Origin: Acidobacteria bacterium Mor1
Lineage (GTDB): Bacteria; Acidobacteriota; Polarisedimenticolia; Polarisedimenticolales; Polarisedimenticolaceae
DNA length: 64,000 nt
NCBI GenBank assembly: GCA_001664505.1
Contig: CP011806.1
Location: 5,769,788 to 5,833,787, forward strand
Reading direction: 5' to 3'
The notes under the pieces were generated by a model. The model was given only the letters and a program-made list of their open reading frames with translations. It searched no databases and had not been told where the DNA came from. The position numbers and the translations under genes are program-made. Shown here in pieces: positions 26,406 through 35,714 of this stretch (position 1 is its first letter; every line of letters starts with the position of its first letter).

Positions 26406-28475
26406 TCAGCGGGCGGGAGCGAGGTCTTCGATGCCCACGGTCAGCTCCCGTTCGCTGGTCCCGGCGATCCCGTCCTGGTCCATCAGATCCACCCTGTAGA
26501 CGAACTGACCGGTACCGAGGGTGTCCGACGGAATGATGTCGCGGATCTGGGCGCAACGTTCATCGCCGAAATCGATCTCGAGGGGAGGGAAGGTCACGTC
26601 GCTCTCGCCGATCAGGGTGCGCCGCACCTCGGCCCGCTCCCGGCGGCCGCCGTGGCAGACCAGGCTGACCAGGGCGGTCGGCAGCTCCGCCTGCAGCGGC
26701 TCGCCGGGTGAGCGCAAGACCGAACCGCGGGTCCGGACCGCGCCGTCCCGGGAGAAGATGCCGTCGGCCGGCTGCAGTACCACCACGGGCCCGGCCGTCA
26801 GATCCCCCCGGTCGGGGTTGGGCCAGGAGTGCTGATTGAAGCCGGACACCACCAGGTCGGTGCGGGTCTCGTGGGCCACGTAGATCAGCTCCAGCTCTCC
26901 CGGCGGGAACTCGATCTCTTTTTCCAGCGTCAGCGGCACATCCCGGGCACCGACCGTCAGCCGCCCGGAGGTCTCCGAGCGCACCCGCTCGTCGCTGACC
27001 AGCGACGCACCGAGGTCCCAGGTGGTCTCGGGCAGGGGCATCCCCGGAACCGAGACCTGGACCATCGCCTTGTAGCGGCCCTTGGCATAGCTGGTCGGAA
27101 TCAGTCCGCCGTGGATCGCCGTGCTGTTGCGGGCGGCCCCGGGGGCGGTGAAGGCCGCCAACAGGCGGCTCTTGCGCCGGGTCTTCTCACTCTGCACCAC
27201 CATCTGTCCCCGGCTGCGGATCTCCACCCCGGGATGGTTGACCCGGACCTTGAGGCTGTAGGCGCTGTCGGTGGCGTAGCGGGAGGGGTCGAAACTGATC
27301 ATGAACAGGCAGCTGAAGTCGGACTTGATCTGCCGCGCGACCTGGCGCGCGGGTTCGCCGCGAAGGAAGGCGAAGCCGCCGCTTTCCCGGGCCAGGCTGC
27401 CCATGGATTTGTCGGCGTCGATCACCCGGGTGCGGGAACTGTACGAGGCGCTTCCCGCCCGCTGCGCCCCGCCGATGCTGACCGAGGCTGTTTGCATCTG
27501 GGAGACCAGCCCCTCGGCGCGGACGGTGTAGAACCGCACCCCGTTGGCGATCGCCTGCTTCACCACCGCGTCGAAGGAGGTGCGGGAAGAGAAGGCGTCG
27601 ACGCTCATCCGGTTCAGCACCGGACTCTGCTGAGGCACGAAGCCGCCGAAGAAGCTCATGTAGTGTTCGCCGGCGTTCTGGCGCATCACGTCGGCGAAGT
27701 AGATCACCGCCTTGGGGGCCTCGAGGTCGGCCAGGCGGGCCAGGGTCGTTTCCAGCCGGCGCAGCGCCCGGCCGGTGCGCCAGCTCTCGTCCTTCTGAAA
27801 GTTCCGCGCTCGCGACTCCGCGAGGTCGACCACACGCTGGTTGTTGAGCGCGTCGAACACCTCCTCGACCCGCTGCACCTCGGAGCTGGCCCATGGATCG
27901 AAGTGGCGCGGGTCGTTGTCCATACGGTCGAGGGCGGCCGTCAGGGTTTCGGGATCGTCGGAAAAGTTGGAGAAGGTCTCGAGCTCGCGGCCGTTGGAGA
28001 CCAGCATCACCCGCGAGCCGTCGACCAGCAGCTCCGGCAGCAGCGAGCGGGCCAGTTGCAGCGAACGGTGCCGGCCGGCGATGCTCAGCAGCGCCTGATC
28101 GAAGTACAGCACGTAGCTGGCCGGCCGGGCGGCCAGCAACTGCTCGACGGGATCGACCTGTTCCGCGGTGGCCGACGCCATGGGGCAGACCCGGTCGACC
28201 TCGAATTCGCGGATCTTGCGCAGCCCGACCTGGACCTCGAAGTGCTCGGCGCCCAGGCTGCGGATCGCCTCGGGAGAACCCTGAACGCTGACGTCGATCA
28301 CGGCAATGCGCGAGAGCGAACGTTCGACCAGATCCGACTCGCGAACGTCGTCGCGGCCGCCGCCGCGTTCCGCCTGGGCGTCGGGCTCCTGGCCCGAGGG
28401 CTCCTGGGCGGAGGCGCACAGGGCGAGGAGCAGCCCTGCGGCAAGCCAAACGGTGCGGATCCTGTTCCTTTTCAT
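26406..28475 (-). CDS. Secreted VWFA-related protein (acidobacterial type), copy B
   Basis: 689 residues. Signal peptide MKRNRIRTVWLAAGLLLALC with cleavage near SAQEPS. It is a paralogue of the downstream copy with the same order of parts: RDDVRESDLVERSLSRI, EIREFEVDRVC-like region (REFEVDRVC), YVLYFDQALLSIAGRHRSLQ, KAVIYFADVMRQ, and a C-terminal beta-rich region ending in ELTVGIEDLAPAR. The adhesion-site motif is degenerate in the same way. Both copies keep RR-S-LLAAF (KSRLLAAFTAPGA here), suggesting a recent tandem duplication. The start ATG has no strong ribosome site. Confidence 0.85.
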   Translation of the reverse strand: MKRNRIRTVWLAAGLLLALCASAQEPSGQEPDAQAERGGGRDDVRESDLVERSLSRIAVIDVSVQGSPEAIRSLGAEHFEVQVGLRKIREFEVDRVCPMASATAEQVDPVEQLLAARPASYVLYFDQALLSIAGRHRSLQLARSLLPELLVDGSRVMLVSNGRELETFSNFSDDPETLTAALDRMDNDPRHFDPWASSEVQRVEEVFDALNNQRVVDLAESRARNFQKDESWRTGRALRRLETTLARLADLEAPKAVIYFADVMRQNAGEHYMSFFGGFVPQQSPVLNRMSVDAFSSRTSFDAVVKQAIANGVRFYTVRAEGLVSQMQTASVSIGGAQRAGSASYSSRTRVIDADKSMGSLARESGGFAFLRGEPARQVARQIKSDFSCLFMISFDPSRYATDSAYSLKVRVNHPGVEIRSRGQMVVQSEKTRRKSRLLAAFTAPGAARNSTAIHGGLIPTSYAKGRYKAMVQVSVPGMPLPETTWDLGASLVSDERVRSETSGRLTVGARDVPLTLEKEIEFPPGELELIYVAHETRTDLVVSGFNQHSWPNPDRGDLTAGPVVVLQPADGIFSRDGAVRTRGSVLRSPGEPLQAELPTALVSLVCHGGRRERAEVRRTLIGESDVTFPPLEIDFGDERCAQIRDIIPSDTLGTGQFVYRVDLMDQDGIAGTSERELTVGIEDLAPAR

Positions 28476-28548
28476 CGCCGCTCTCCGTCTGCCCCTCGTC
28501 GAGCGCTTCCCTCGGGCTACCGTCAGCCCCTCCGCCGGTTCCGGGTCG

Positions 28549-29322
28549 TCAGCCTTTGCGGTGGACCGTGGTTGCCGACGCCTGATCGGTCGGCAACAGC
28601 AGGGTCTCGGCCAGCACCACGTGTTCGGGAAGGCTCGCCGCAAAGCGCACGACCTCGGCCACGTCATCGCCGCTCAGCGGCTGCATGCCGCGGTAGACCT
28701 TGCCCGCCTTGTCCCGGTCGCCATGGAACCGGACCTCGCTGAACTCGGTATCGACCATGCCCGGATCGACCGACATCACCCGAACGCCGCTTCCGTTGAC
28801 GTCCAGGCGCAGGCCATCGGTCAACGCCCGCACCGCGTGTTTGCTGGCGCAGTAGACGTTGCCGCCCGGGTAAACCTGCCGCCCGGCGATGGAGCCGATG
28901 TGGATCACCGTACCGCGCTTGCGTTCGACCATGCCGGGCACCACCACCCGGTCGACCCAGAGCAAACCCTTGACGTTGGTGTCGAGCATCTCTTCCCAGT
29001 CGCTGTGCAGTCCGCGATGGAGCGGATCCAGGCCGCGGCTGAGACCGGCGTTGTTGACCAGCACGTCGATGTCGCGCCAGGGCGCGTCCAGGCTTTCGAA
29101 GGTCTCGATGACCGCCTCGCGGTCGCGCACGTCGAGGGCGACGGATCGGATCCCGGCTGCGCCGGCCGCGCGTAGTTCGGACTCCAGCGCCTCCAGCCGC
29201 TCCAGGCGGCGGGCAGCCAGCAGCAGCCGCGAGCCTTCCCGGGCAAAGGTCCGGGCGCAGGCCGCGCCGATACCGCTGCTCGCACCGGTGATGCAGACCA
29301 CCTGTCCGGCGAGACGTGTCAA
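28549..29322 (-). CDS. Short-chain dehydrogenase/reductase (YdfG-like)
   Basis: 257 residues from TTG 29322, preceded by AGGGAG with 6-nt spacing. Classical SDR: TGASSGIG (12-19) for NAD(P), VLVNNAGLSRG, VIHIGSIAGRQVY, and YCASKHAV with the catalytic Tyr and Lys. The organisation VNVYCASKHAVRALTDGLRLD and VDPGMVDTEFS resembles YdfG-type 3-hydroxy acid dehydrogenases. Substrate unknown. The gene stands upstream of VWFA copy B, separated by 73 nt, and is divergent from the small protein gene at 29482. Confidence 0.85.
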   Translation of the reverse strand: MTRLAGQVVCITGASSGIGAACARTFAREGSRLLLAARRLERLEALESELRAAGAAGIRSVALDVRDREAVIETFESLDAPWRDIDVLVNNAGLSRGLDPLHRGLHSDWEEMLDTNVKGLLWVDRVVVPGMVERKRGTVIHIGSIAGRQVYPGGNVYCASKHAVRALTDGLRLDVNGSGVRVMSVDPGMVDTEFSEVRFHGDRDKAGKVYRGMQPLSGDDVAEVVRFAASLPEHVVLAETLLLPTDQASATTVHRKG

Positions 29323-29481
29323 AGGAGACTCCCTGAATCCGCAACCCGACCCCCGCACCAAACATACCCGACTCCCGCTACTTTGGGCGGCCCGGAATCG
29401 GTAGAAACCGGCCTTTTTCGCGTCGGATCGGGCCGATTTCGGCGTACGTTACCCCCTGGACGCTTCATAGGGGGTATTTGC

Positions 29482-29937
29482 ATGAGCTGGATCGCCATCG
29501 GCCTGATGTTGGCCGCGACGGTGGCTCCCGCTCCCACCTCGGTCGAGGGGGAGTGGAGGCTCGTCGAGCAGTTCTACGAAGCCGGCAGTAACAACCTGGC
29601 GCCCGCCGCTCCCGTGCGGCTCGGGTTCGGCGCAGACGGACCGCGTATCTGGGTCGACGGCGAACTGGCCGCAAGCTGGCCGGCCTTCGCCGGTGACGAC
29701 GGCCCGGTGCCCATCGAACTCGTCGCGCGGGTTGCCGCACCCGAGGGGCGGGGCGTGTCCGCCGTCTACCGGGTCTACCCTGAAGGGGGCACCGAGTTCC
29801 ATCTCGACGTCACCGAGAGCTACACCCTCGACGAGGCAGGGGAGCAGCTCGCGGGCCGTCTCGAGGTCCGGTTCGTGCGCCATGGGGAAGCCCGTGGGGC
29901 CTACACCCTGCACCGCCGTTTCGAGCGGGTGCGCTGA
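29482..29937 (+). CDS. Small secreted protein of unknown function
   Basis: 151 residues from ATG 29482, with AGGGGG upstream. The N-terminus MSWIAIGLMLAATVAPAPTS is a signal peptide. The mature part (EGEWRLVEQFYEAG onward) is predominantly beta and has no motif I recognise. Its stop overlaps the ATG of the next gene (TGATG), so it is very probably co-translated with the GDSL hydrolase and may act with it outside the cytoplasm. It resembles small lipocalin-like domain proteins only loosely. Confidence 0.7.
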   Translation: MSWIAIGLMLAATVAPAPTSVEGEWRLVEQFYEAGSNNLAPAAPVRLGFGADGPRIWVDGELAASWPAFAGDDGPVPIELVARVAAPEGRGVSAVYRVYPEGGTEFHLDVTESYTLDEAGEQLAGRLEVRFVRHGEARGAYTLHRRFERVR

Positions 29938-32075
29938 TGCGCGCGCCGAACCGTAACGCGTCCCGTCTACTCCCGGTGGCCGCGGCCGTTCTCCTCGCCG
30001 CAACCCTACCCGCATGGGCTCAGGTTCAAGGCGAGGTCTTCGAGGATCGCAACGCAAACGGCATCCGCGATGCCGGGGAGCCGGCCCTCGAGGGGGTGAC
30101 CATCGAACTCCTCGGTGCGCCCGACGCCGGGGGCAGCGTCGACACGTCGCTGACGACCGCCGCCGACGGGGCGTACTCCTTCGCGCCGGGCAACGGATGC
30201 TACGTGCTGCGGGTGCAGGATCCTCCCGGGTGGCGCCAGGCCGGTCCCCGTTTCGACGGCGTGGCCCTGGGCACTCCCGGATACCAGGCGCCGGTGGGTA
30301 TCCCCCGGGTCTCGACCCTGGACAACGCCATCGATCATCTGCGCGCGGGATCGCTGCGCTACGTGGCCATGGGCGACAGCATCGCCTACAACTGGAACTC
30401 CTGTCTGGATACGTCGGCGTTCTGGTACAGCAATCAGTTCCGCAGTCGGCTCGCCTGCACCGCACCGGGCGCCACCGTGACTCTCGGATCCGACGGCGAG
30501 GCCGCGGTCAAGGGTGAGCATACTGACGACCTGCTGGTCGATCAGACCAACGACTGGAACAACATCTTCCGTATCCTCGATCAGCAGCCGCAGCTGGTCA
30601 CCCTCTCGATGATCGGCAACGACCTGCTGGGCGTGGACGCGGGCAACAACCCGACCCAACCCGAGACCAACCGAGCCGTCGAGGAGGTGCTGGACGCCTA
30701 CGCCAACCTGCAGGAAGTGATCTCGGTGATGCTGACCGAGGTGCCGGGGATCGACATCCAGCTCAACTCGCTCTACGACAACGAAGCCTACGACTGCGGA
30801 TCGACGGCGGTCACCGATTTCCATCGGGAGTGGTTGCCGATCATCGATCACGTGTTGCGGGAAATGGCCTGGGGCCAGGCCCGGCGGGTGGCGATCAACG
30901 AGGTCGCCGCCGAGTTCGCCCGGGAAGATCTGCTGGGCGGTTGCACCGGCTTCGAGAACCGCATCTGCAACGACTTCTTCGGGACCGACGGGATTCATCC
31001 GACCGAGGCCGGCTACGAGATCATCCTCGAAAAGCTGTGGGAAGCGGCCGGGGGCGTGAACCTGGGTAGCCGGGATTCGCTGAACCGCACCTCGATCGAT
31101 CAGGACTACGGCTATCTGCGCCGGGTGCGGCGGCTGTTGCCCAGCAACTCCCAGACCCTGGGGGGCGGGGGAGTCACCTCACCGGAAGCGGCGTTCAACG
31201 ACGATGACGGCGGTGCCAGCGCGTCGATCACCCTGGGAAGCGGCGCCGAGGAAGTGCGCTTCGGCGGATTCCCCGACTGGTTCGACGAGGTTCAGATCGT
31301 GCGTGCCGTGGCCGGCGTCCGTTTCAACACTACCGGTACCGTGGGCGACGACTACTACCGTATGGAGGCCTCCCTGGGCGGGCAGTTCCGTCCCGATGCG
31401 GGGCACGCCTACAGCACCACCGACTGGAGTTATTACACGCCGCTGGTCGGCGCCGGCGGACCGAACAAACCGGATTCCAACGCCGACTACCCCAACGCCC
31501 AGTTGATGGTCGTGCCCAACGCGGCATCCCCTCGTGAGGTCTCGTCGACCCTGATCAAGAACCCGGAGATCCAGGGCAACGACTACGTCTGGCCGACGGT
31601 GACCCACGAAGAGTTGGCTGCGACCCAGGTCCGGGTGCTGTCGGCGCCGGTGGCCAACACGCCGGGGAACGACAACTACCAGGTCGAACTGGATGCTGCC
31701 TGGATCGATCTGTACGGATGGGAGAAGCCCCGGCCCGACGAGGTCCAGGGGCTGCGGGTCGACTTCCGCGCCGACGGCGCGATGCTCGTCTCCTTCGACC
31801 CTCTCGCCGGAGCCGATCGCTACAACCTCTACTTCGGCAGGGTCGATGCCCTGGGCGCTTACGACCATGGCGCCGGCGCTCCGGCGGGTCCGTACTGCGC
31901 GTCGCCGACTCAAGACGCCGGTGGCGGCCGTTTGGAGATCGTCGTTCTGCCCGGCGATCAGCCGCTGGAATCCAGTTACGTGGTCGTAACGGGACATGTC
32001 GACGACGTGGAGTCGCCGGCCGGATTCGCTTCAGACGGCACGGAAATCGACCGGTCGAGATCGGACTGTCGCTGA
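29937..32075 (+). CDS. Secreted SGNH/GDSL hydrolase with N-terminal SdrD-B-like domain
   Basis: 712 residues. Signal peptide ends near PAWAQ. An SdrD B-like collagen-adhesin-type domain covers about 30-110 (GEVFEDRNANGIRDAGEP, with calcium-binding-like Asp/Asn loop and YSFAPGNGCYVLRV). The SGNH hydrolase domain has GDSIAYNW (Ser148), IGNDLL (Asn/Gly blocks) and the Asp-His pair in DGIHPTEAGYEII. A C-terminal beta-rich module (about 390-690) ends in fibronectin-type sequence (LRVDFRADGAMLVSFDP). It probably deacylates an extracellular lipid or polysaccharide ester. It follows the small secreted protein with overlapping codons and is followed by a strong terminator. Confidence 0.85.
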   Translation: MRAPNRNASRLLPVAAAVLLAATLPAWAQVQGEVFEDRNANGIRDAGEPALEGVTIELLGAPDAGGSVDTSLTTAADGAYSFAPGNGCYVLRVQDPPGWRQAGPRFDGVALGTPGYQAPVGIPRVSTLDNAIDHLRAGSLRYVAMGDSIAYNWNSCLDTSAFWYSNQFRSRLACTAPGATVTLGSDGEAAVKGEHTDDLLVDQTNDWNNIFRILDQQPQLVTLSMIGNDLLGVDAGNNPTQPETNRAVEEVLDAYANLQEVISVMLTEVPGIDIQLNSLYDNEAYDCGSTAVTDFHREWLPIIDHVLREMAWGQARRVAINEVAAEFAREDLLGGCTGFENRICNDFFGTDGIHPTEAGYEIILEKLWEAAGGVNLGSRDSLNRTSIDQDYGYLRRVRRLLPSNSQTLGGGGVTSPEAAFNDDDGGASASITLGSGAEEVRFGGFPDWFDEVQIVRAVAGVRFNTTGTVGDDYYRMEASLGGQFRPDAGHAYSTTDWSYYTPLVGAGGPNKPDSNADYPNAQLMVVPNAASPREVSSTLIKNPEIQGNDYVWPTVTHEELAATQVRVLSAPVANTPGNDNYQVELDAAWIDLYGWEKPRPDEVQGLRVDFRADGAMLVSFDPLAGADRYNLYFGRVDALGAYDHGAGAPAGPYCASPTQDAGGGRLEIVVLPGDQPLESSYVVVTGHVDDVESPAGFASDGTEIDRSRSDCR

Positions 32076-32128
32076 ACGGTCGTTACGTTTTCGTGGTCGG
32101 CTCGACGGCCGCCCACCGATGTATGCCG

Positions 32129-32162
32129 AAGGGCCCGTTCTCCCGGAGGACGGGCCCTTTCC
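32129..32162 (+). terminator. Intrinsic terminator after the GDSL hydrolase
   Basis: A long stem (AAGGGCCCGT paired with ACGGGCCCTT) around a short GC-rich loop, followed by a brief T run at 32158-32160. Confidence 0.75.
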
Positions 32163-32233
32163 TCGTTTGCGCGCTTTTCGGCTCAGGCTTAGATTCAAAG
32201 GGTCGCTCCTAATTACTCAGTGAGGCCCTTACC

Positions 32234-34612
32234 GTGAGCCGTTCCCCCCTGTCTCGTCCGGTTCTCGTTCTTGTTCTTTCGCTCTGTCTCGCGCTGCCGG
32301 CGGTTGCCGCCGACACCGTGAACGCGCCGACCGCCGAGTCGGTCCGTGAGGCGGCGGAGCAGATCTACTTCCACGGCATCACGGCGGAAATGGCCGAGCA
32401 ACAGGTCGGCGCGGACGGCGTCGTTCACCTGCTCGATCTCCTGGCCGACCCGGAATTCGAACGCCGGGACAACGTCGTGGCCTATCTCGCCTGGCTCGGT
32501 GCCGGCGAGACCAGCGATGCGTTGGTCAGCTACCTGAGCACGCCTCCGTCGGAGGTCACGCGCCCCGAAGAGGAGCGCGCGTTGATGCTGGCGCCCCAGG
32601 CCCTGGGCCACATCGCCGGCCGTGGTGAACCCCGCGCGCTGGAAGCGTTGCTCGAGATGACCCGGCCGGGTGGCGAGGGCTCGATGCTCGCGTCGGCCGC
32701 GACCGCCGGCTGGTACTCCGAGAGCATGTGTCACGAGTTGATCGGGATGGCGATTCGCGGGCTGGCCCTGTCCGGCCGCCCCGAAGCGACCGAGCGCCTG
32801 AGCGCGCTGTCTCAGCAGCGGGTGATGCCTGTCTCCCAGGCCTCCGATCAAGGGCCGGCGCTCCGCTCGGCGATGAGCATGGTGCGCGAGCGAACCGAGG
32901 CGGCGAAGCTGAAGGCGTCCCGTGGGTTCCGCGGAGGCCGGCTGCCGGTTCGCCGGACCATGCCCCGTCCGCGCTTCGAGGCCTCGACGCTTGACCTGAA
33001 CCTCGACAATGATCTGGACGTGACCGATCCCCAGGATCCGGTGGTGCCCTTCGCCGACGACAGCCAGAGCCGTAGCCACGACACCGGCCTGACCTACTCG
33101 AACCACGTCGACATCAGCAACCCGCTGGACAATGATCGCCTCGACGCCATTCTCGAGGACGCGAGTTACCGGGCGGCTACCGAGGACTTCACCGAAGACG
33201 TCGGCTGCTGCATCCGTCTTTCCCGGCAGGGCAACGCCAACAGTTTCGGCACCGCCGGCGACGGTCTGAACACGATCGATGATTCCTCCGAACTGAACAC
33301 CGTGCTGAGCAACAACTCCGGCCGGGTGAAGGTGGTCACCGCGATCAACTACTGCGGCGGGCCGGGGATGAACATCATCGGCTGTGCTTCGACGCCCGGT
33401 AGCCGGATCGCCGTGGTGCGCTGGAGCACCGTGACCATCGAGTCGATCCTCTGGATCCACGAGTACGGTCACAACACCGGCCTCGGGCACCATCCCGACA
33501 ACCGGCACATCATGTTCGCCTCCAACAACGGTTCGAACAACGGGCTGTCCCAGACCGAGTGCGACGCGTTTCACGTGCCGTCCGGCGCCACCCAGGCCAA
33601 CCCGGTCGACATCGGCGTCTGCCAGGATGACGACAACGACGATATCGCCAGCAGCATGGACAACTGTCCCAACGACGCCAACGCGAACCAGCAGGACAGC
33701 GACGGCGACGGGGTCGGCGATGTCTGCGAAGGCACCACGATCACCGACGTGCTGGAGAGCATCTCGACCCGGGGCCGCACCCTGACCGACGAAGAGGTGG
33801 TGATCGCCGGCTTGATCGTGACCGACGGCACCGCCGACGTGCTGCTCCGCGCCCTCGGGCCGAGCCTGAGCTCGGTCAGTGGCGCCCTGGCGGACCCTGT
33901 GATCGAGCTCTACCAGGGGCAGTCGCTGGTCACCTCCAACGATGACTGGCAGAACGCGCCCAACGCCACGAACATCCAGAACACCGGCCTGGCGCCGAGC
34001 AACCCGGCGGAGTCGGCGATCTTTCGCAACCTGACTGCAGGTAGCTACACCGTGATCGTCCGCGGCGCCGGGGACACCACCGGGGTCGTCGAGATCGAAG
34101 CGCACCAGATCAGCGGCAGCGGCCGTCTGCGCAACCTCTCGACCCGCGGCCCGGTGACCTCGGGTACCGACATGCTGACCACCGACTTCGTGATCGACGG
34201 AAGTTCCCCCAAGACGGTGATCATCCGGGCCCTGGGGCCGACCCTGGGAACCTTCGGCGTGCCCGGCGCCCTGGCCGACCCGAGTCTGACGCTGCGTTCC
34301 GGCGGCAGCACCCTGGCCACCAACGACAACTGGGGCGCCAGTGCCGACTCGACCGAAATCTCGGACACCGGCTTCGCTCCGCCCAACGCCGCCGAGGCCG
34401 CGATTCTCGTGGATCTGGCCCCCGGCAGCTACACCGCCGTGCTCGACGGCGCGGCGAACGGCGTCGCGCTCCTCGAGGTCTACGAGGTCCTGCCCTCGAC
34501 CTCCTCGGGTCCGGTTCCGCCGCCGATGCTGATCGGTAGCACCGGGGACGCCGGTCGCAGTGTCGATCGTCCCCGCACTCCCTTCACCCGCCAGGCGACC
34601 CGTCAGCGCTGA
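32234..34612 (+). CDS. Secreted metzincin-like zinc metalloprotease with TSP3 and duplicated C-terminal domains
   Basis: 792 residues from GTG. Signal peptide ends at about PAVAAD. Residues 30-230 are helical and HEAT-like. The zinc motif HEYGHNTGLGH lies at 409-419 (His409, Glu410, His413, His419), with a plausible Met-turn at Met427 (NRHIMFAS). Asp-rich thrombospondin type-3-like calcium sites follow (DSDGDGVGDVC, about 490-500). Two copies of a roughly 120-residue beta domain (each with a LRALGP core, at about 533 and 660) end the protein. It fits an exported calcium-stabilised protease. The codon use matches its neighbours. A downstream hairpin (34649) probably ends the transcript. Confidence 0.85.
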   Translation: MSRSPLSRPVLVLVLSLCLALPAVAADTVNAPTAESVREAAEQIYFHGITAEMAEQQVGADGVVHLLDLLADPEFERRDNVVAYLAWLGAGETSDALVSYLSTPPSEVTRPEEERALMLAPQALGHIAGRGEPRALEALLEMTRPGGEGSMLASAATAGWYSESMCHELIGMAIRGLALSGRPEATERLSALSQQRVMPVSQASDQGPALRSAMSMVRERTEAAKLKASRGFRGGRLPVRRTMPRPRFEASTLDLNLDNDLDVTDPQDPVVPFADDSQSRSHDTGLTYSNHVDISNPLDNDRLDAILEDASYRAATEDFTEDVGCCIRLSRQGNANSFGTAGDGLNTIDDSSELNTVLSNNSGRVKVVTAINYCGGPGMNIIGCASTPGSRIAVVRWSTVTIESILWIHEYGHNTGLGHHPDNRHIMFASNNGSNNGLSQTECDAFHVPSGATQANPVDIGVCQDDDNDDIASSMDNCPNDANANQQDSDGDGVGDVCEGTTITDVLESISTRGRTLTDEEVVIAGLIVTDGTADVLLRALGPSLSSVSGALADPVIELYQGQSLVTSNDDWQNAPNATNIQNTGLAPSNPAESAIFRNLTAGSYTVIVRGAGDTTGVVEIEAHQISGSGRLRNLSTRGPVTSGTDMLTTDFVIDGSSPKTVIIRALGPTLGTFGVPGALADPSLTLRSGGSTLATNDNWGASADSTEISDTGFAPPNAAEAAILVDLAPGSYTAVLDGAANGVALLEVYEVLPSTSSGPVPPPMLIGSTGDAGRSVDRPRTPFTRQATRQR

Positions 34613-34648
34613 CGGAACCTTCGGCGGTTCTCCGACGTAACTCCTGAA

Positions 34649-34678
34649 GACGGCGGGAAGCAGAGCCTTCCCGCCGTC
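34649..34678 (+). terminator. Strong hairpin after the metalloprotease gene
   Basis: A perfect 12-bp stem (GACGGCGGGAAG / CTTCCCGCCGTC) with a 6-nt loop. It lacks a T tract, so termination efficiency is uncertain. Confidence 0.6.
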
Positions 34679-34830
34679 ACGCCGGGCCGGGGTCCGAGAG
34701 CACCCGGTCGGTGGCATACTGCGCCTGTAGCGGCCCGGATTCTCCGGAGCCCGGGCGCACCCGAATCAGGAACGATCGGCATGGCCCCCTCCCGGGTGAA
34801 GGGTGGGGTGCGATGCGGGCGGGAGAGACC

Positions 34831-35625
34831 ATGACCCAGATGCATGAGGTGGATTTCGACATCTTCGGCGACGACATGCAGTACGTCGAGGTGGAGCTCG
34901 ACCCCAACGAAGGGGCGGTCGCCGAGGCCGGCGGCATGATGTACATGGAAGACGGCATCGAGATGGAGACCATCTTCGGTGACGGCTCCCAGCAGAGCGG
35001 CGGGCTGCTCGGCACGTTGATGGGCGCGGGCAAGCGCCTGGTCACCGGCGAGTCGCTGTTCATGACCGTGTTCGCCAACAAGGGGCAGGGCAAGAAGCGC
35101 GTGGCCTTCGGAGCGCCCTACCCGGGGAAGATCATCCCGATCTATCTACCGGACGTCGGCGGTGAGCTGGTTTGCCAGAAGGACTCGTTCCTCTGTGCCG
35201 CCAAGGGGGTGTCGATCGGCATCGCCTTCCAGAAGAAGATCGGCGCCGGCCTGTTCGGCGGCGAAGGCTTCATCATGCAGCGCCTCAACGGCGACGGCAT
35301 GACCTTCATCCACGCCGGCGGCACCATGCGCGAAAAGACCCTGGCCGCCGGGGAGACCCTGCGCATCGATACCGGTTGTATCGTCGCCTTTCAGCCGACC
35401 GTGGAATACGACGTCAAGTTCGTCGGCGGGATCAAGAGCGCGCTGTTCGGTGGTGAAGGGCTGTTCTTCGCGACCCTCCGCGGCCCGGGCAAGGTCTGGA
35501 TTCAGTCGTTGCCCTTCTCGCGGCTGGCCGACCGAGTTTACGCCGCGGCTCCCCAGACCGGCGGGAAGACCCAGGGTGAGGGCTCGGTCCTCGGCGGGCT
35601 CGGCCGTCTGCTCGACGGCGACTAG
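34831..35625 (+). CDS. AIM24-family protein
   Basis: 264 residues from ATG 34831, preceded by GGGAGAG. It contains [23 protein letters not shown], then glycine-rich loops ([17 protein letters not shown] and [16 protein letters not shown]) that repeat at about 100-residue spacing, typical of the TIGR00266/AIM24 family. Family members are beta-rich and of unknown biochemical function; the mitochondrial homologue organises inner-membrane contact sites. No membrane segment is visible. The gene is convergent with the SDR gene downstream, with a shared hairpin between. Confidence 0.9.
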   Translation: MTQMHEVDFDIFGDDMQYVEVELDPNEGAVAEAGGMMYMEDGIEMETIFGDGSQQSGGLLGTLMGAGKRLVTGESLFMTVFANKGQGKKRVAFGAPYPGKIIPIYLPDVGGELVCQKDSFLCAAKGVSIGIAFQKKIGAGLFGGEGFIMQRLNGDGMTFIHAGGTMREKTLAAGETLRIDTGCIVAFQPTVEYDVKFVGGIKSALFGGEGLFFATLRGPGKVWIQSLPFSRLADRVYAAAPQTGGKTQGEGSVLGGLGRLLDGD

Positions 35626-35674
35626 CGATTCGCCTTCCGCGACCGACGAAGCCAAGCTCGCGAACAAGAAACGG

Positions 35675-35702
35675 GCCGGGCGTCCTACGATGGACGCCCG
35701 GC
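35675..35702. terminator. Bidirectional hairpin between AIM24 and SDR genes
   Basis: A perfect 11-bp stem (GCCGGGCGTCC / GGACGCCCGGC) with loop TACGAT, in the 89-nt gap between two convergent genes. Confidence 0.65.
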
Positions 35703-35714
35703 TGCCGTGACTCG

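Noticed and set aside
24244-26499. Long plus-strand frame (751 codons) opposite VWFA copy A
   Set aside because: Translation is Gly/Leu/Asp/Val-rich with no recognisable motif; the opposite frame has clear family features.
28476-28667. In-frame N-terminal extension of VWFA copy B
   Set aside because: Arg/Pro/Cys-rich, before the natural signal peptide MKRNRIRTVW; it would overlap the SDR gene on the same strand.
32213-34717. Long open frame (834 codons) on the minus strand, opposite the metalloprotease
   Set aside because: High-GC antisense shadow: low-complexity Gly/Arg/Val-rich translation with no domain, whereas the plus strand gives a signal peptide and zinc motif.
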